Shown in pieces: positions 25,668 to 33,871 of a stretch of DNA of 64,000 bases. The stretch comes from Nocardioides sp. Its GTDB lineage: Bacteria > Actinomycetota > Actinomycetes > Propionibacteriales > Nocardioidaceae. Location of the stretch: assembly GCA_002729525.1 (NCBI GenBank), contig PBYI01000042.1:1-64000 (forward strand), in the 5' to 3' direction. Both the position numbers and the translations under genes were made by a program. Position 1 is the first letter of the stretch, and the number at the start of each line of letters is the position of its first letter. Under the pieces are notes generated by a model. It was not told the origin of the DNA, did no database searches, and was given only the letters and a program-made list of their open reading frames with translations.

Positions 25668-26216
25668 CTAGCGGAACCGGGGGACCGGCTGCTCCTGCGA
25701 CGCCCGCACCACCACGACGACGAACCACACCGCGACGCCGAGCGCCACCAGCACCAGCCCGGCGACGGTCAGCGCCAGCCCGTCGTCGCCGGTCGACCCG
25801 GAGTCGAGCGCGAACGCGAACGACGCGGAGACCAGCATCAGTCCCAGGTCGGCCCAGCGGAGCACGTCGGCGCTGCCGCGGACTCGCGGCACCGTCGCGA
25901 CCAGGGCGGTGCACGTCGCGAACACCACCACCGTCTGCGCCACGGCCGCGAGGGTCGCGAGCAGGCCGGTCGGCTCGCCGAGCACCGCAGGGACGCTGAT
26001 GAGCACGCCGAGCGCACCCGCCGCCGCGCCGACGCCGTACGCCGGGTGGTGGGCGCGCACCTGCGCCAGCCCCGCGGCGACGAGTGCGAACCCGAGCGGG
26101 TCGGGCAGTACGTCGAGGCCGTCGAAGCGGAGGTCGGCGATGACCACCACGAAGCCCCACGCGACCAGCGCGAGCGGGCGCAGCGGTCGGTCGGTCGTCG
26201 TCGCCGGCTCGGTCAC
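25668..26216 (-). CDS. Hypothetical multi-span membrane protein
   Basis: A 182-aa protein with about five hydrophobic segments, among them LALVAWGFVVVIADLRF, AGALGVLISVPAVLG and LALTVAGLVLVALGVAVWFV. I recognise no family. GTG 26216 lies 10 bp after the LapA-domain gene stop, so the two are co-transcribed; the longer track start runs in a shadow frame of that gene. It converges with the hydrolase gene with a 20-bp gap. Confidence 0.6.
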   Translation of the reverse strand: MTEPATTTDRPLRPLALVAWGFVVVIADLRFDGLDVLPDPLGFALVAAGLAQVRAHHPAYGVGAAAGALGVLISVPAVLGEPTGLLATLAAVAQTVVVFATCTALVATVPRVRGSADVLRWADLGLMLVSASFAFALDSGSTGDDGLALTVAGLVLVALGVAVWFVVVVVRASQEQPVPRFR

Positions 26217-26226
26217 CCGGCGGACG

Positions 26227-26667
26227 TTAGCGGCTGCGCTGGGCGATCTTGCGTTCCTTGCGCACGCGCCGGCGCAGCTGGAGGATCCGCAGGCTGCCGA
26301 CGGCGACCACGATCGCCATGCCGAGCGCGGTGGCGGCCAGCAGCGCCGCGGCGAGCGGCATCGAGACGTCCCAGCCGAGGAACGCGACCGGCACGCTGGT
26401 GGTGTTCTGCACGATGAAGACGACGAGGAGCGCGAGCAGCACGACGACCGCGACCACGGCGGCGTACGCGCCGCTGGTGCGCGAGCCGCGCAGAGGGTCC
26501 TTGCCCGGGTCGTCGGTGTGCGTCGTGCTCGGCGCGGCGCCGGCCGGCTCTGTCTGGCCCGTGCCGGACGGCGCCACCTCGCCGCTCGGCGGCGGGGGAG
26601 GCGGAGGCGTGGCGTCACCCGTACCACCGGCGGCGCTGCTCGGCTTCGCGGACTCCTGGCTGCTCAT
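26227..26667 (-). CDS. LapA-domain (DUF1049) membrane protein
   Basis: A 146-aa protein with a ~65-residue disordered Pro/Gly/Ser-rich N-terminus (PPPPPPPSGE), then two membrane helices with the LapA/DUF1049 signature (VVFIVQNTTSVPVAFLGWDV) and a basic tail (QLRRRVRKERKIAQRSR). LapA-type proteins help assemble envelope lipopolysaccharide in Gram-negatives; in actinobacteria their role is unknown. Confidence 0.75.
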   Translation of the reverse strand: MSSQESAKPSSAAGGTGDATPPPPPPPSGEVAPSGTGQTEPAGAAPSTTHTDDPGKDPLRGSRTSGAYAAVVAVVVLLALLVVFIVQNTTSVPVAFLGWDVSMPLAAALLAATALGMAIVVAVGSLRILQLRRRVRKERKIAQRSR

Positions 26668-26673
26668 GGCTCG

Positions 26674-26679
26674 AGCCTA
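26674..26679 (-). promoter_or_regulatory. Leaderless -10 element for the LapA-domain gene
   Basis: Reads TAGGCT on the minus strand, 6 nt before ATG 26667. Confidence 0.5.
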
Positions 26680-26734
26680 GGTCGCGGCGGACCCGGACGG
26701 GCCACCCGAGCGACGAGGTCCGCGTGCCCGAAGC

Positions 26735-27355
26735 TCAGAAGACGTTGAACGGGCGGAACTGCACCGAGATGCGCGGGCCGGCCGAGGCGACCTTGGGCAC
26801 CGCGTGCTCCCAGGTGCGCTGGCAGGAGCCGCCCATCACCACCAGGTCGCCGTGGCCCATCTCGACCGAGATCGACGCGCCGCCCCCGCGGGGCCTCAGG
26901 GCCAGGCGACGCGGGTCGCCGAGGGAGACGATCGCGACCATCGTGTCGTGGGTCGAGCCGCGGCCGATGGTGTCGCCGTGCCAGGCGACGGAGTCGCGGC
27001 CGTCGCGGTAGTAGCAGCAGCCGGCCGTGCGGAACGGCTCGCCGAGCTCGTCGGCGTAGTGCGTGCTCAGCCGGTCGCGGGCCTGGGTGAGCAGCGGGTG
27101 CGGGAGCTCCTCGCCGATCATGTAGGTGTAGACGAGCCGTGGCACGTCGACCAGTCGGTCGTACATCTGACGCCGCTCGGCACGCCACGGCACGGTCCTC
27201 ACCAGCGTGCCGAGCACGTCGTCGGGGGCGGGCACCCAGCCGCGGCGGACGTCGATCCAGGCGCCGTGCGAGAGTTCGCGGCGCTCGAGGCCGTCGAGCG
27301 GGCCGACGCCGTCCGCCGCCGCGGGCGGCTCGAAGAGGGTGCTCTGGAAGTCCAC
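26735..27355 (-). CDS. AlkB-like 2-oxoglutarate/Fe(II) dioxygenase
   Basis: A 206-aa AlkB-family protein. The iron-binding HxD is in SVAWHGDTIG, the distal histidine in TWEHAVPK, and the 2-oxoglutarate-binding Arg-x5-Arg in RISVQFRPF. AlkB proteins oxidatively demethylate 1-methyladenine and 3-methylcytosine in DNA or RNA. The start is GTG 27355, supported by a leaderless -10 just upstream. It is a single gene, divergent from the ABC exporter ATPase. No Ada/SOS box is evident. Confidence 0.85.
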   Translation of the reverse strand: MDFQSTLFEPPAAADGVGPLDGLERRELSHGAWIDVRRGWVPAPDDVLGTLVRTVPWRAERRQMYDRLVDVPRLVYTYMIGEELPHPLLTQARDRLSTHYADELGEPFRTAGCCYYRDGRDSVAWHGDTIGRGSTHDTMVAIVSLGDPRRLALRPRGGGASISVEMGHGDLVVMGGSCQRTWEHAVPKVASAGPRISVQFRPFNVF

Positions 27356-27361
27356 GCGAGC

Positions 27362-27367
27362 AGCGTA
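27362..27367 (-). promoter_or_regulatory. Leaderless -10 element for the AlkB-like gene
   Basis: Reads TACGCT on the minus strand, 6 nt before GTG 27355. Confidence 0.5.
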
Positions 27368-27485
27368 CGCCGACAGTCGAACACCTGTTCGACAGCGCGG
27401 GCGTGCTGGCGTGTCGCGACCCCGGGACGCACTCGGGGACATTCCGGGTGGCGGGCCGTCGGCGGTCACCGGCAGGCTGGGGTGC

Positions 27486-28295
27486 ATGACGGTCCCCCCG
27501 ACGCCGGCCCCCACCGACCCGCCCGCACCCGCTGCGCAGATGACCGCGGCGGCCGACGTCGCCGCGCGCGTGGTCGGGCTCCGCAAGACCTACGGCCGCG
27601 GCGAGGCCGTCGTGCGCGCACTCGACGACGTCACCCTCGAGCTGCGCTCGGGTGAGTTCACGGCGGTGATGGGCCCCAGCGGGTCCGGCAAGTCGACCCT
27701 CATGCACATGTGCGCCGCGCTCGACCGGCCCGACGAGGGCGAGGTCTGGATCGGCGACACCGAGATCGGCCGGCTCGGCGACAAGGCGCTCACCCTGCTG
27801 CGACGCGAGGAGATCGGCTTCGTCTTCCAGTCGTTCAACCTGGTGCCGACCCTCACTGCGGAGGAGAACGTCCTCCTGCCGCTGTCGATCGCCGGGCGCA
27901 GGCCCGACCCGGAGTGGTTCGACGCCGTCGTCGACACGGTCGGCCTGCGCGAGCGCCTCGGCCACAAGCCCAACGAGCTCTCCGGCGGGCAGGTGCAGCG
28001 CGTCGCGGTCGCCCGCGCCCTGGTCAGCCGCCCGCGCATCGTCTTCGCCGACGAGCCGACCGGCAACCTCGACTCCCGCTCGGGCGCGGAGGTGCTGCGC
28101 CTGCTGCGCGGGGCCGTCGACGACCACGGACAGACCGTGGTGATGGTGACGCACGACCCGGTGGCGGCGGCGTACTGCGACCGCGTGGTGTTCCTCGCCG
28201 ACGGCCGCGTCGTCGACGAGCTGCGAGCGCCCGACCGTGACGCGGTGCTGGAGATCATGACCCGGATGACCGACGCCGGGGAGGCGTCGGCGTGA
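27486..28295 (+). CDS. ABC exporter ATPase (MacB/LolD type)
   Basis: A 269-aa ABC ATPase: Walker A GPSGSGKSTLMH (about residue 63), signature NELSGGQVQRVAVARAL, Walker B IVFADEPTGNLDSRSG, H-loop MVTHDPVAA. The NLDS segment is typical of the MacB/FtsE/LolD group. It pairs with the FtsX-domain permease immediately downstream (GTGA overlap). Such pairs act as mechanotransducers that export lipoproteins, peptides or antibiotics; the cargo is unknown. ATG 27486 has CAGGCT 7 nt upstream, a weak version of the leaderless -10. Confidence 0.9.
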   Translation: MTVPPTPAPTDPPAPAAQMTAAADVAARVVGLRKTYGRGEAVVRALDDVTLELRSGEFTAVMGPSGSGKSTLMHMCAALDRPDEGEVWIGDTEIGRLGDKALTLLRREEIGFVFQSFNLVPTLTAEENVLLPLSIAGRRPDPEWFDAVVDTVGLRERLGHKPNELSGGQVQRVAVARALVSRPRIVFADEPTGNLDSRSGAEVLRLLRGAVDDHGQTVVMVTHDPVAAAYCDRVVFLADGRVVDELRAPDRDAVLEIMTRMTDAGEASA

Positions 28296-30844
28296 TCCGC
28301 GCAGCCCTGCGCAGTCTGCTCGCCCGCAAGCTACGCCTGGTGATGAGCACGTTCGCGATCGTGCTCGGCGTGGCCTTCGTGGTCGGCACGCTGATCTTCT
28401 CCGACACCCTCAACCGCAGCTTCACCGCGCTGTTCGCCTCCACGGTCGGCGACGTCGTGGTGCGCCCGGTCGGCGGCACGACCGAGGCCGGCGGCCCCTC
28501 CTCGGCGACCCTGCCGGCCGCCCTGGTCGACGAGCTCGCCGCCCTGCCCGGCGCGGCCCGCGCCGACGGCAACGTCACCGCGATCGGCGTGTACGTCGTC
28601 GACAGCGACGGCAAGGCGGTCGGTGGCTACGGGCCGCCCGCCCTCGGTCTCAACGACAACGACGCCCCGGCCGCCGGGGGCGAGGGACTGGCGCTGGTCG
28701 CCGGCGAGTCCCCGGTCGGCCCGGACGAGCTCGCGCTGGACCAGGTGACCGCGGAGTCGGCCGGCTACCAGATCGGCGACACCGTGCCGGTCCTCCTGCC
28801 GCGCGGCGACCCCGACCGGATCGAGGCGACGCTGACCGGCCTGGTCGGCTTCCCCGAGGGCGGGTCGCTCAACGGCGCCACCCTCGTCGTGCTCGACACC
28901 CCGACCGCGCAGGACCTCTTCCTCGACGGCGAGGAGGCCTTCAACGACATCTGGGTCACCGCCCGGGACGGGGTCTCCCAGGAGGAGCTCGCCGCCGAGG
29001 CGTCCGGGCTGCTGCCCGACGGGGTCGAGGCCGTCACCGGCGACGCCGCGGCCGACGAGAGCGCCGACGAGCTGCTCGACGCCATCTCGTTCCTCACCAC
29101 GTTCCTGCTGATCTTCGCTGGCATCTCGCTGGTGGTCGGCTCGTTCCTCATCGTCAACACGTTCTCGATGCTGGTGGCGCAGCGCAGCCGCGAGCTGGCG
29201 CTGCTGCGGGCCCTCGGCGCCTCCCGCGTCCAGGTGGTGGCGTCGGTCCAGGCCGAGGCGGCGGTGCTCGGCGTGGTCGGGTCCACGATCGGCCTCGGAC
29301 TCGGTGTGCTGCTCGCGGTCGCGCTGCGGGCGCTCTTCGCCCAGGTCGGCCTCGACCTGTCCGGGCAGTCGCTGGTGTTCACCCCGCGCGTGGTCGTGGC
29401 GGCGTACGCCGTCGGCATCCTGGTCACCGCGGTCGCCGCGCTCGCGCCGGCCCTGCGCACCGTGCGGATCGCCCCCGTGCAGGCCCTGCGCGACGACGTC
29501 GCGCTGCCGGAGGCCTCGCTGGCCCGGCGGTTCCGCGGCGGCCTCGCGCTCTTCGTGCTCGGCTGCCTCTCGCTGGTCGCCGGGCTCACCGACCTGCTGG
29601 ACGACGTCGTCGACGCCGGCGGCTGGTTCACCGGCGCCGGGGTGCTCCTCGTGCTGCTCGGCACCACCGCGATGAGCCCCGTGCTGGCGCAGCCGTTCCT
29701 CGGCGCGACCCGGCGCGCGTACGCCGCCGTCTTCGGCTCCGTGGGCAACCTCGCGGGCCAGAACTCCCTGCGCAACCCACGACGCACGACCGCCACCGCG
29801 TCGGCCCTGATGATCGGGCTGACCCTGGCCTGCACGATGGCGATCGTCGGCGACTCCGCGAAGGCGTCGACCGACCGGGCGATCGAGCAGAACTTCGTCG
29901 GCGACTACGTCGTCAGCAACCCCTTCGGCGGCGAGCTCAACCCTGCCCTGGCCGACCAGGTGGCGGCCGTCGACGGCGTCGCGTCGGTCGCACGGGAGCG
30001 GTTCGCGCTGGCCCAGGAGGACGGCGACGCCCGGGCGCTGGCCGCCACCGACCGGGCCGGGCTCGCGCTGTTCGACCCGGTGTTCGTCGAGGGCGCGCCC
30101 GACGATCTCGTCGACGGGACGGTCGTGCTCAAGGAGGACTTCGCCGCCGACCGCGACCTCGGCGTCGGCGACGAGCTGACCGTCACCGTCCCGGCGGGGG
30201 AGCAGACCTGGACCGTCGCCGGCGTCATCGAGGACAACCCGGTGATCTTCACGCCGGTGCTGACCACGATCGGCACGCTGGAGGCGGGTGGCTTCCCGGC
30301 CGCCGACTACGTGCTGTTCGTGACGGCCGAGGATGAGGCCGGAGCCACGGCCCGCGACGGCCTCGACGACCTCGTCGCCGACCTGCCGGTCGTGTCGGTG
30401 AAGGACCAGCAGGAGTTCGCCGCCGACCAGCGGGCGCAGATCGACCAGTTCGTCCTCATCATCTACGCGCTGCTCGGCCTGGCGCTGCTGATCGCCGTCC
30501 TCGGCATCGTCAACACCCTCGCCCTCTCGGTCATCGAGCGCACCCGTGAGATCGGTCTGCTCCGGGCCGTCGGCCTCACCCGTGGCCAGCTGCGCCGGAT
30601 GATCACGCTGGAGTCCGTCGTCATCGCGGTGCTCGGCGCGCTGCTGGGCGTCGTGCTCGGTCTCGGCTTCGGCGTCTCGCTGATGTACGCCGTGCGCGAC
30701 CAGGGCCTGGAGGTCATCAGCGTCCCGTTCGGGCAGGTGGCGGTCTTCCTGCTGCTGGCCGTGGTGGTGGGCGTGCTGGCCGCCTTCTGGCCGGCGCGAC
30801 GCGCGGCGCGGCTCGACGTGCTGGAGGCCATCGCCACCGAGTGA
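28292..30844 (+). CDS. FtsX-domain ABC exporter permease
   Basis: An 850-aa permease with two FtsX-like halves: an N-terminal helix (LVMSTFAIVLGVAFVVGTL) and an extracytoplasmic domain, then core helices ending in the loop RSRELALLRALGASRVQVVA; a second extracytoplasmic domain, then ERTREIGLLRAVGLTRGQLR and a final helix. The duplicated layout is typical of actinobacterial and Firmicute exporters. It begins at GTG inside the ATPase stop codon. Confidence 0.9.
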   Translation: MIRAALRSLLARKLRLVMSTFAIVLGVAFVVGTLIFSDTLNRSFTALFASTVGDVVVRPVGGTTEAGGPSSATLPAALVDELAALPGAARADGNVTAIGVYVVDSDGKAVGGYGPPALGLNDNDAPAAGGEGLALVAGESPVGPDELALDQVTAESAGYQIGDTVPVLLPRGDPDRIEATLTGLVGFPEGGSLNGATLVVLDTPTAQDLFLDGEEAFNDIWVTARDGVSQEELAAEASGLLPDGVEAVTGDAAADESADELLDAISFLTTFLLIFAGISLVVGSFLIVNTFSMLVAQRSRELALLRALGASRVQVVASVQAEAAVLGVVGSTIGLGLGVLLAVALRALFAQVGLDLSGQSLVFTPRVVVAAYAVGILVTAVAALAPALRTVRIAPVQALRDDVALPEASLARRFRGGLALFVLGCLSLVAGLTDLLDDVVDAGGWFTGAGVLLVLLGTTAMSPVLAQPFLGATRRAYAAVFGSVGNLAGQNSLRNPRRTTATASALMIGLTLACTMAIVGDSAKASTDRAIEQNFVGDYVVSNPFGGELNPALADQVAAVDGVASVARERFALAQEDGDARALAATDRAGLALFDPVFVEGAPDDLVDGTVVLKEDFAADRDLGVGDELTVTVPAGEQTWTVAGVIEDNPVIFTPVLTTIGTLEAGGFPAADYVLFVTAEDEAGATARDGLDDLVADLPVVSVKDQQEFAADQRAQIDQFVLIIYALLGLALLIAVLGIVNTLALSVIERTREIGLLRAVGLTRGQLRRMITLESVVIAVLGALLGVVLGLGFGVSLMYAVRDQGLEVISVPFGQVAVFLLLAVVVGVLAAFWPARRAARLDVLEAIATE

Positions 30845-30973
30845 GCGGGGCGCCGGGCCGCTGCCCCGGGCCCGACGGCGCCGACGACACCGCCGACACC
30901 CAACCGGGCATCGTCTGCTCACACGATCGTGACCTTCCCGTTCTTGTCCGGACGACGTGCCGGGGGTAAAAGG

Positions 30974-30984
30974 TGGTCTAATCA
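30974..30984. promoter_or_regulatory. Possible GntR operator upstream of the GntR gene
   Basis: TGGTCTAATCA resembles one and a half half-sites of the TGGTCTAGACCA sequence bound by DasR/NagR-type GntR regulators. It lies 47 nt before the GntR gene and would allow autoregulation. Confidence 0.35.
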
Positions 30985-31017
30985 GGCGATTTCGCTGCCG
31001 TTGCTGTGAGACCTCCC

Positions 31018-31023
31018 TAGCCT
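31018..31023 (+). promoter_or_regulatory. Leaderless -10 element for the GntR gene
   Basis: TAGCCT, 7 nt before ATG 31031. Confidence 0.5.
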
Positions 31024-31030
31024 GACGGAC

Positions 31031-31747
31031 ATGGAAGAGGCCCTGCTCGACGGTCGGACGCTCAAGCACGTCGCGGTGCGCGAGTACGTACGCGACCTCC
31101 TCGCCGGACAGGCGCCCGGGTCGCCGGCACCCTCCGAGCGCGAGCTCGTGCAGCGGTTCGGGGTCGCCCGGATGACCGTCCGTCAGGCGCTCGACACCCT
31201 CGTCTCCGAGGGCCTCCTCGAGCGGATCCCCGGTCGCGGCACGTTCGTCGCGCGCCCGAAGCGGATGCCCTCGGCCATCACCGGCTTCACCGAGGAGATG
31301 CAGCGCCGCGGGATGCTCGCGGAGTCGCAGACCCTGCTGGCCCGACGCGAGCAGGCCGGCCCCGGTGTCGCCCGGGCGCTCAGCCTCACCGAGGGCGACG
31401 CCGTCCTGCACTGGCGCCGGCTGCGCCGCGGCGACGGCGTACCGGTGTGCGTCGAGGACGCCTACCTCAACGAGGTGCTGCTGCCCGGCTTCCTCCAGGG
31501 CGGCATGCCCACCAGCCTGTACGACGCCCTGGCCGCGCGCGGTCTGCGCCCGACCTGGGCCGAGGACTCCATCGCCGCCGACGTCGCCATGGCCGAGGAG
31601 GCCGCGCTGCTCGAGGTGGCCACCGGCGCGGTCGTGCTGCGCCACTCCCGCCGCGGCCTGGTCGGCGACAAGACCGTCGAGGTGTCGCGCAGCGTCTACC
31701 GGGCCGACCGGTTCACGCTGTGGGTGCAGCTCGGCGCCGAGGGCTGA
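31031..31747 (+). CDS. GntR-family regulator with UTRA domain (HutC subfamily)
   Basis: A 238-aa regulator. The N-terminal winged helix (SERELVQRFGVARMTVRQAL, then GLLERIPGRGTFVA) precedes a UTRA effector domain from about residue 90 (ALSLTEGDAVLHWRRLRRGD, EDAYLNEVLLPGFL, VSRSVYRADRFTLWV). UTRA domains bind sugars, amino-sugar phosphates or amino acids. No sugar-uptake operon adjoins it, so its targets may be elsewhere. Confidence 0.85.
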   Translation: MEEALLDGRTLKHVAVREYVRDLLAGQAPGSPAPSERELVQRFGVARMTVRQALDTLVSEGLLERIPGRGTFVARPKRMPSAITGFTEEMQRRGMLAESQTLLARREQAGPGVARALSLTEGDAVLHWRRLRRGDGVPVCVEDAYLNEVLLPGFLQGGMPTSLYDALAARGLRPTWAEDSIAADVAMAEEAALLEVATGAVVLRHSRRGLVGDKTVEVSRSVYRADRFTLWVQLGAEG

Positions 31748-31787
31748 GCCCCGCCGCGAGCCACCTGGCGGGTCCGGCACCGGCCGG

Positions 31788-32147
31788 TCAGCGTCGCTGA
31801 CCGGCGAGGTACCCGAGCGCCGCCGCGATCTCGCCGGACTCCTCGCACACCCACACCGGGTCCGGCCCGCCGAGGTCGGGATGGATGTAGAGCGAGTGCA
31901 CCGGCTCGTCGGCGTCGCACTCGGTGCACGCCGGCCACCGGCCGACGGTCTCCAGCAGGGCGTCCTGGACGTCCTGGGCGACCAGCCCGGCGACGTACAC
32001 CTCGCCGGCGGGCCACTGCTCGGCCCACCACTGCCGCGACGAGCAGGCCTCCTCCAGCACCGACACCGCGTCGGCCGTGGCACACCCGCGGGCGGCCAGG
32101 TCGGCGAGCACGCGGGCGCGCGCGTCGAGGAGAAGCCGGTGGTCCAC
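31788..32147 (-). CDS. Hypothetical protein (119 aa)
   Basis: A small soluble protein: LLLDARARVLADLAARGCAT, QWWAEQWPAGEVYVAGLVAQ, then WPACTECDADEPVHSLYIHP. Histidines and cysteines in CTECDADEPVHSLYIHP and VWVCEESGE could bind a metal, but I do not recognise the family. The GTG start at 32147 is preceded by ACTAAT at 6 nt. It converges with the GntR gene and diverges from cutC. Confidence 0.6.
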   Translation of the reverse strand: MDHRLLLDARARVLADLAARGCATADAVSVLEEACSSRQWWAEQWPAGEVYVAGLVAQDVQDALLETVGRWPACTECDADEPVHSLYIHPDLGGPDPVWVCEESGEIAAALGYLAGQRR

Positions 32148-32215
32148 CCGTCCATTAGTAGCACCGCCCCGGCGTGGCCCGCGGCGACCTCGCGCCCGCA
32201 CGGGCCGGGCGTCCC

Positions 32216-32221
32216 TACGCT
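32216..32221 (+). promoter_or_regulatory. Leaderless -10 element for cutC
   Basis: TACGCT, 6 nt before ATG 32228. Confidence 0.5.
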
Positions 32222-32227
32222 GAGCGC

Positions 32228-32968
32228 ATGACCGGCTCCGCGCGACCGCTCCTGGAGGTGGCGGTCCACCACGCCCGCGACGTCCGCGGCGCGGTCGAGG
32301 GCGGCGCCGACCGGCTCGCGCTGGTGGCGCCGGGGGAGCACGCCGCACTCTCGCCGGACGTGCCGACGGCCTCGGCGGTCATCCGCTCCAGCGAGGTGCC
32401 GGTGCGGGTGCTGCTGCGCCTCGACGAGAGCCTCTCGGTCACCGGCGGGCAGTTCGTGCGCCTGGTGGGCCTGGCGAAGGAGTACCTCGAGCTGGGTGCC
32501 GAGGGTGTCGTGATGGGGTTCCTCGACGCCGACCTGCGCGTCGACGTCGACACCTGTCGCGCCTTCGCCGACGCGCTGCCGGGCGTGCCGTGGACCTTCC
32601 ACCGCGCTGTCGACCGGGTGCTGGAGCCCGCCCGGGCCTGGCACGCGCTCGTCGGGCTCCCCGGCCTCGACGCGGTGCGCACCGCCGGCTCGGCCCGCGG
32701 CCTCGCGGAGGGGTACGACGACCTGCTGGCGCTCGTGCGCGGCGACGCGGCGATCGCCCGGCTGGCGATGCCCGGCGGCGGACTGGCGCCCGAGCACGTG
32801 CCGTGGTTCCTGCGGGCGGGCGTGCGCCAGGTGCACCTCGGCCCGCAGGCCCGTCCGGGCGGCAGCTACCGCGCGTACGTCGACGCGGGGTTCGTCCGCT
32901 CGTGGCGCCGGATGCTCGACGAGGAGAGCGCCCGGCTCGGGCCCGGGCGCGGGGGCAACGCCCGATGA
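32228..32968 (+). CDS. cutC: CutC-family protein
   Basis: A 246-aa TIM-barrel protein of the CutC family: LEVAVHHARDVRGAVEGGAD, EGVVMGFLDADLRVD, WTFHRAVDRVLEPARAW. CutC was named for copper homeostasis in Escherichia coli, but the evidence for copper binding is debated and its enzymatic role is uncertain. It is translationally coupled (ATGA) to the DUF4031 gene. Confidence 0.8.
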   Translation: MTGSARPLLEVAVHHARDVRGAVEGGADRLALVAPGEHAALSPDVPTASAVIRSSEVPVRVLLRLDESLSVTGGQFVRLVGLAKEYLELGAEGVVMGFLDADLRVDVDTCRAFADALPGVPWTFHRAVDRVLEPARAWHALVGLPGLDAVRTAGSARGLAEGYDDLLALVRGDAAIARLAMPGGGLAPEHVPWFLRAGVRQVHLGPQARPGGSYRAYVDAGFVRSWRRMLDEESARLGPGRGGNAR

Positions 32969-33237
32969 CCGTGCTGGTCGACCCGCCGCTGGTGGAGTCG
33001 CGCGGACGACGCTGGTCGCACCTGGTCAGCGACGAGTCGCTGGCCGAGCTGCACGCCTTCGCCGAGCGGGTCGGGCTGCCGGCGGGAGCCTTCGACCGCG
33101 ACCACTACGACGTGCCCGGCGAGTGGTACGACGACCTGCTGGCCGCCGGCGCCGTGCCGGTGCGACCGCGCGAGCTGGTGGCCCGGCTGCGCGCGGCGGG
33201 GCTCAGGCGACCGTCAGGTCCCGACCCAGCCGGGTGA
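32965..33237 (+). CDS. DUF4031 protein
   Basis: A 90-aa protein with the DUF4031 hallmark at the start (MTVLVDPPLVESRGRRWSHL, VSDESLAELHAFAERVGLP, FDRDHYDVP). Function is unknown; the family is widespread in actinobacteria and often sits next to small hydrolases. ATG 32965 overlaps the cutC stop. Its last 35 bp overlap the convergent HD-hydrolase gene. Confidence 0.8.
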   Translation: MTVLVDPPLVESRGRRWSHLVSDESLAELHAFAERVGLPAGAFDRDHYDVPGEWYDDLLAAGAVPVRPRELVARLRAAGLRRPSGPDPAG

Positions 33238-33862
33238 GCTCGGCGCCGGCGTTGGCGCGGGCCCGCTCCTCCCACTGCCGCCCGTGGGCGGTGTGGAAGA
33301 GCCGCTCGGCGTCGAGCAGGTGCGCGAGCACGGCGTAGCGCCCCTCGCGGAACTCGTCGTCCTCGAGGTGGGCGAACTCGCGGCGCACCGCGGCGACGTA
33401 CTCGGCGTACCGGGCGTCGTCGGCGGCCAGGATGCCGAGGTCGGCGTCGACCAGCGCGCAGCCGTCGAGGTCGTCGGGCTCCGGGTCGTGGGTCTCGGTG
33501 AGGCGCACCAGGCGTACGACGTCGGCGACGGTAGCGTCGTCGACGAGGCCGGGCAGCTCGATCTCGGCCCAGGTGGCCGAGCGCTCCTCGGCGTCGCGCT
33601 CGCCGTCGTACACGCTGTCGTGGAACCACGCGGCGAGCTCCACGGTGGTGCGGTCGAAGGCGACGCCGGCGGCGGCCAGCTCGTCGAGCCGGTCGAGCAC
33701 CTCGGTGAGGTGGCGCTGGTCGTGGTAGCCGCGGGTGGGCTCGGCGTAGGCGGCGAGCAGGCGGTCACGCAGGTGGTGCCCCTCGGTCAGTGGCCAGCGC
33801 TCGACGAGCGTGGCGGGCGACGGACGGGGCTCAGGATGGTCGGACGGAGGTTCCACCCGCAC
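33203..33862 (-). CDS. HD-superfamily metal-dependent phosphohydrolase
   Basis: A 219-aa protein with the HD-type motifs YHDQRHLTEVLDRLDEL (His), LAAWFHDSVYDGERDAEERS (HD) and a late Asp (ALVDADLGILAADDARY). Residues fit the YfbR/YpgQ-like predicted phosphohydrolases that act on nucleotides. The start is GTG 33862, with GTG 33856 as an alternative. It overlaps the DUF4031 gene tail to tail. Confidence 0.8.
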   Translation of the reverse strand: MRVEPPSDHPEPRPSPATLVERWPLTEGHHLRDRLLAAYAEPTRGYHDQRHLTEVLDRLDELAAAGVAFDRTTVELAAWFHDSVYDGERDAEERSATWAEIELPGLVDDATVADVVRLVRLTETHDPEPDDLDGCALVDADLGILAADDARYAEYVAAVRREFAHLEDDEFREGRYAVLAHLLDAERLFHTAHGRQWEERARANAGAELTRLGRDLTVA

Positions 33863-33871
33863 TAGTGAACC

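Noticed and set aside
28331-32836. 1501-aa minus-strand ORF
   Set aside because: It runs antisense to the FtsX permease, GntR and CutC genes and has the low-complexity Gly/Arg/Gln composition typical of a high-GC shadow frame. No domain is recognisable.
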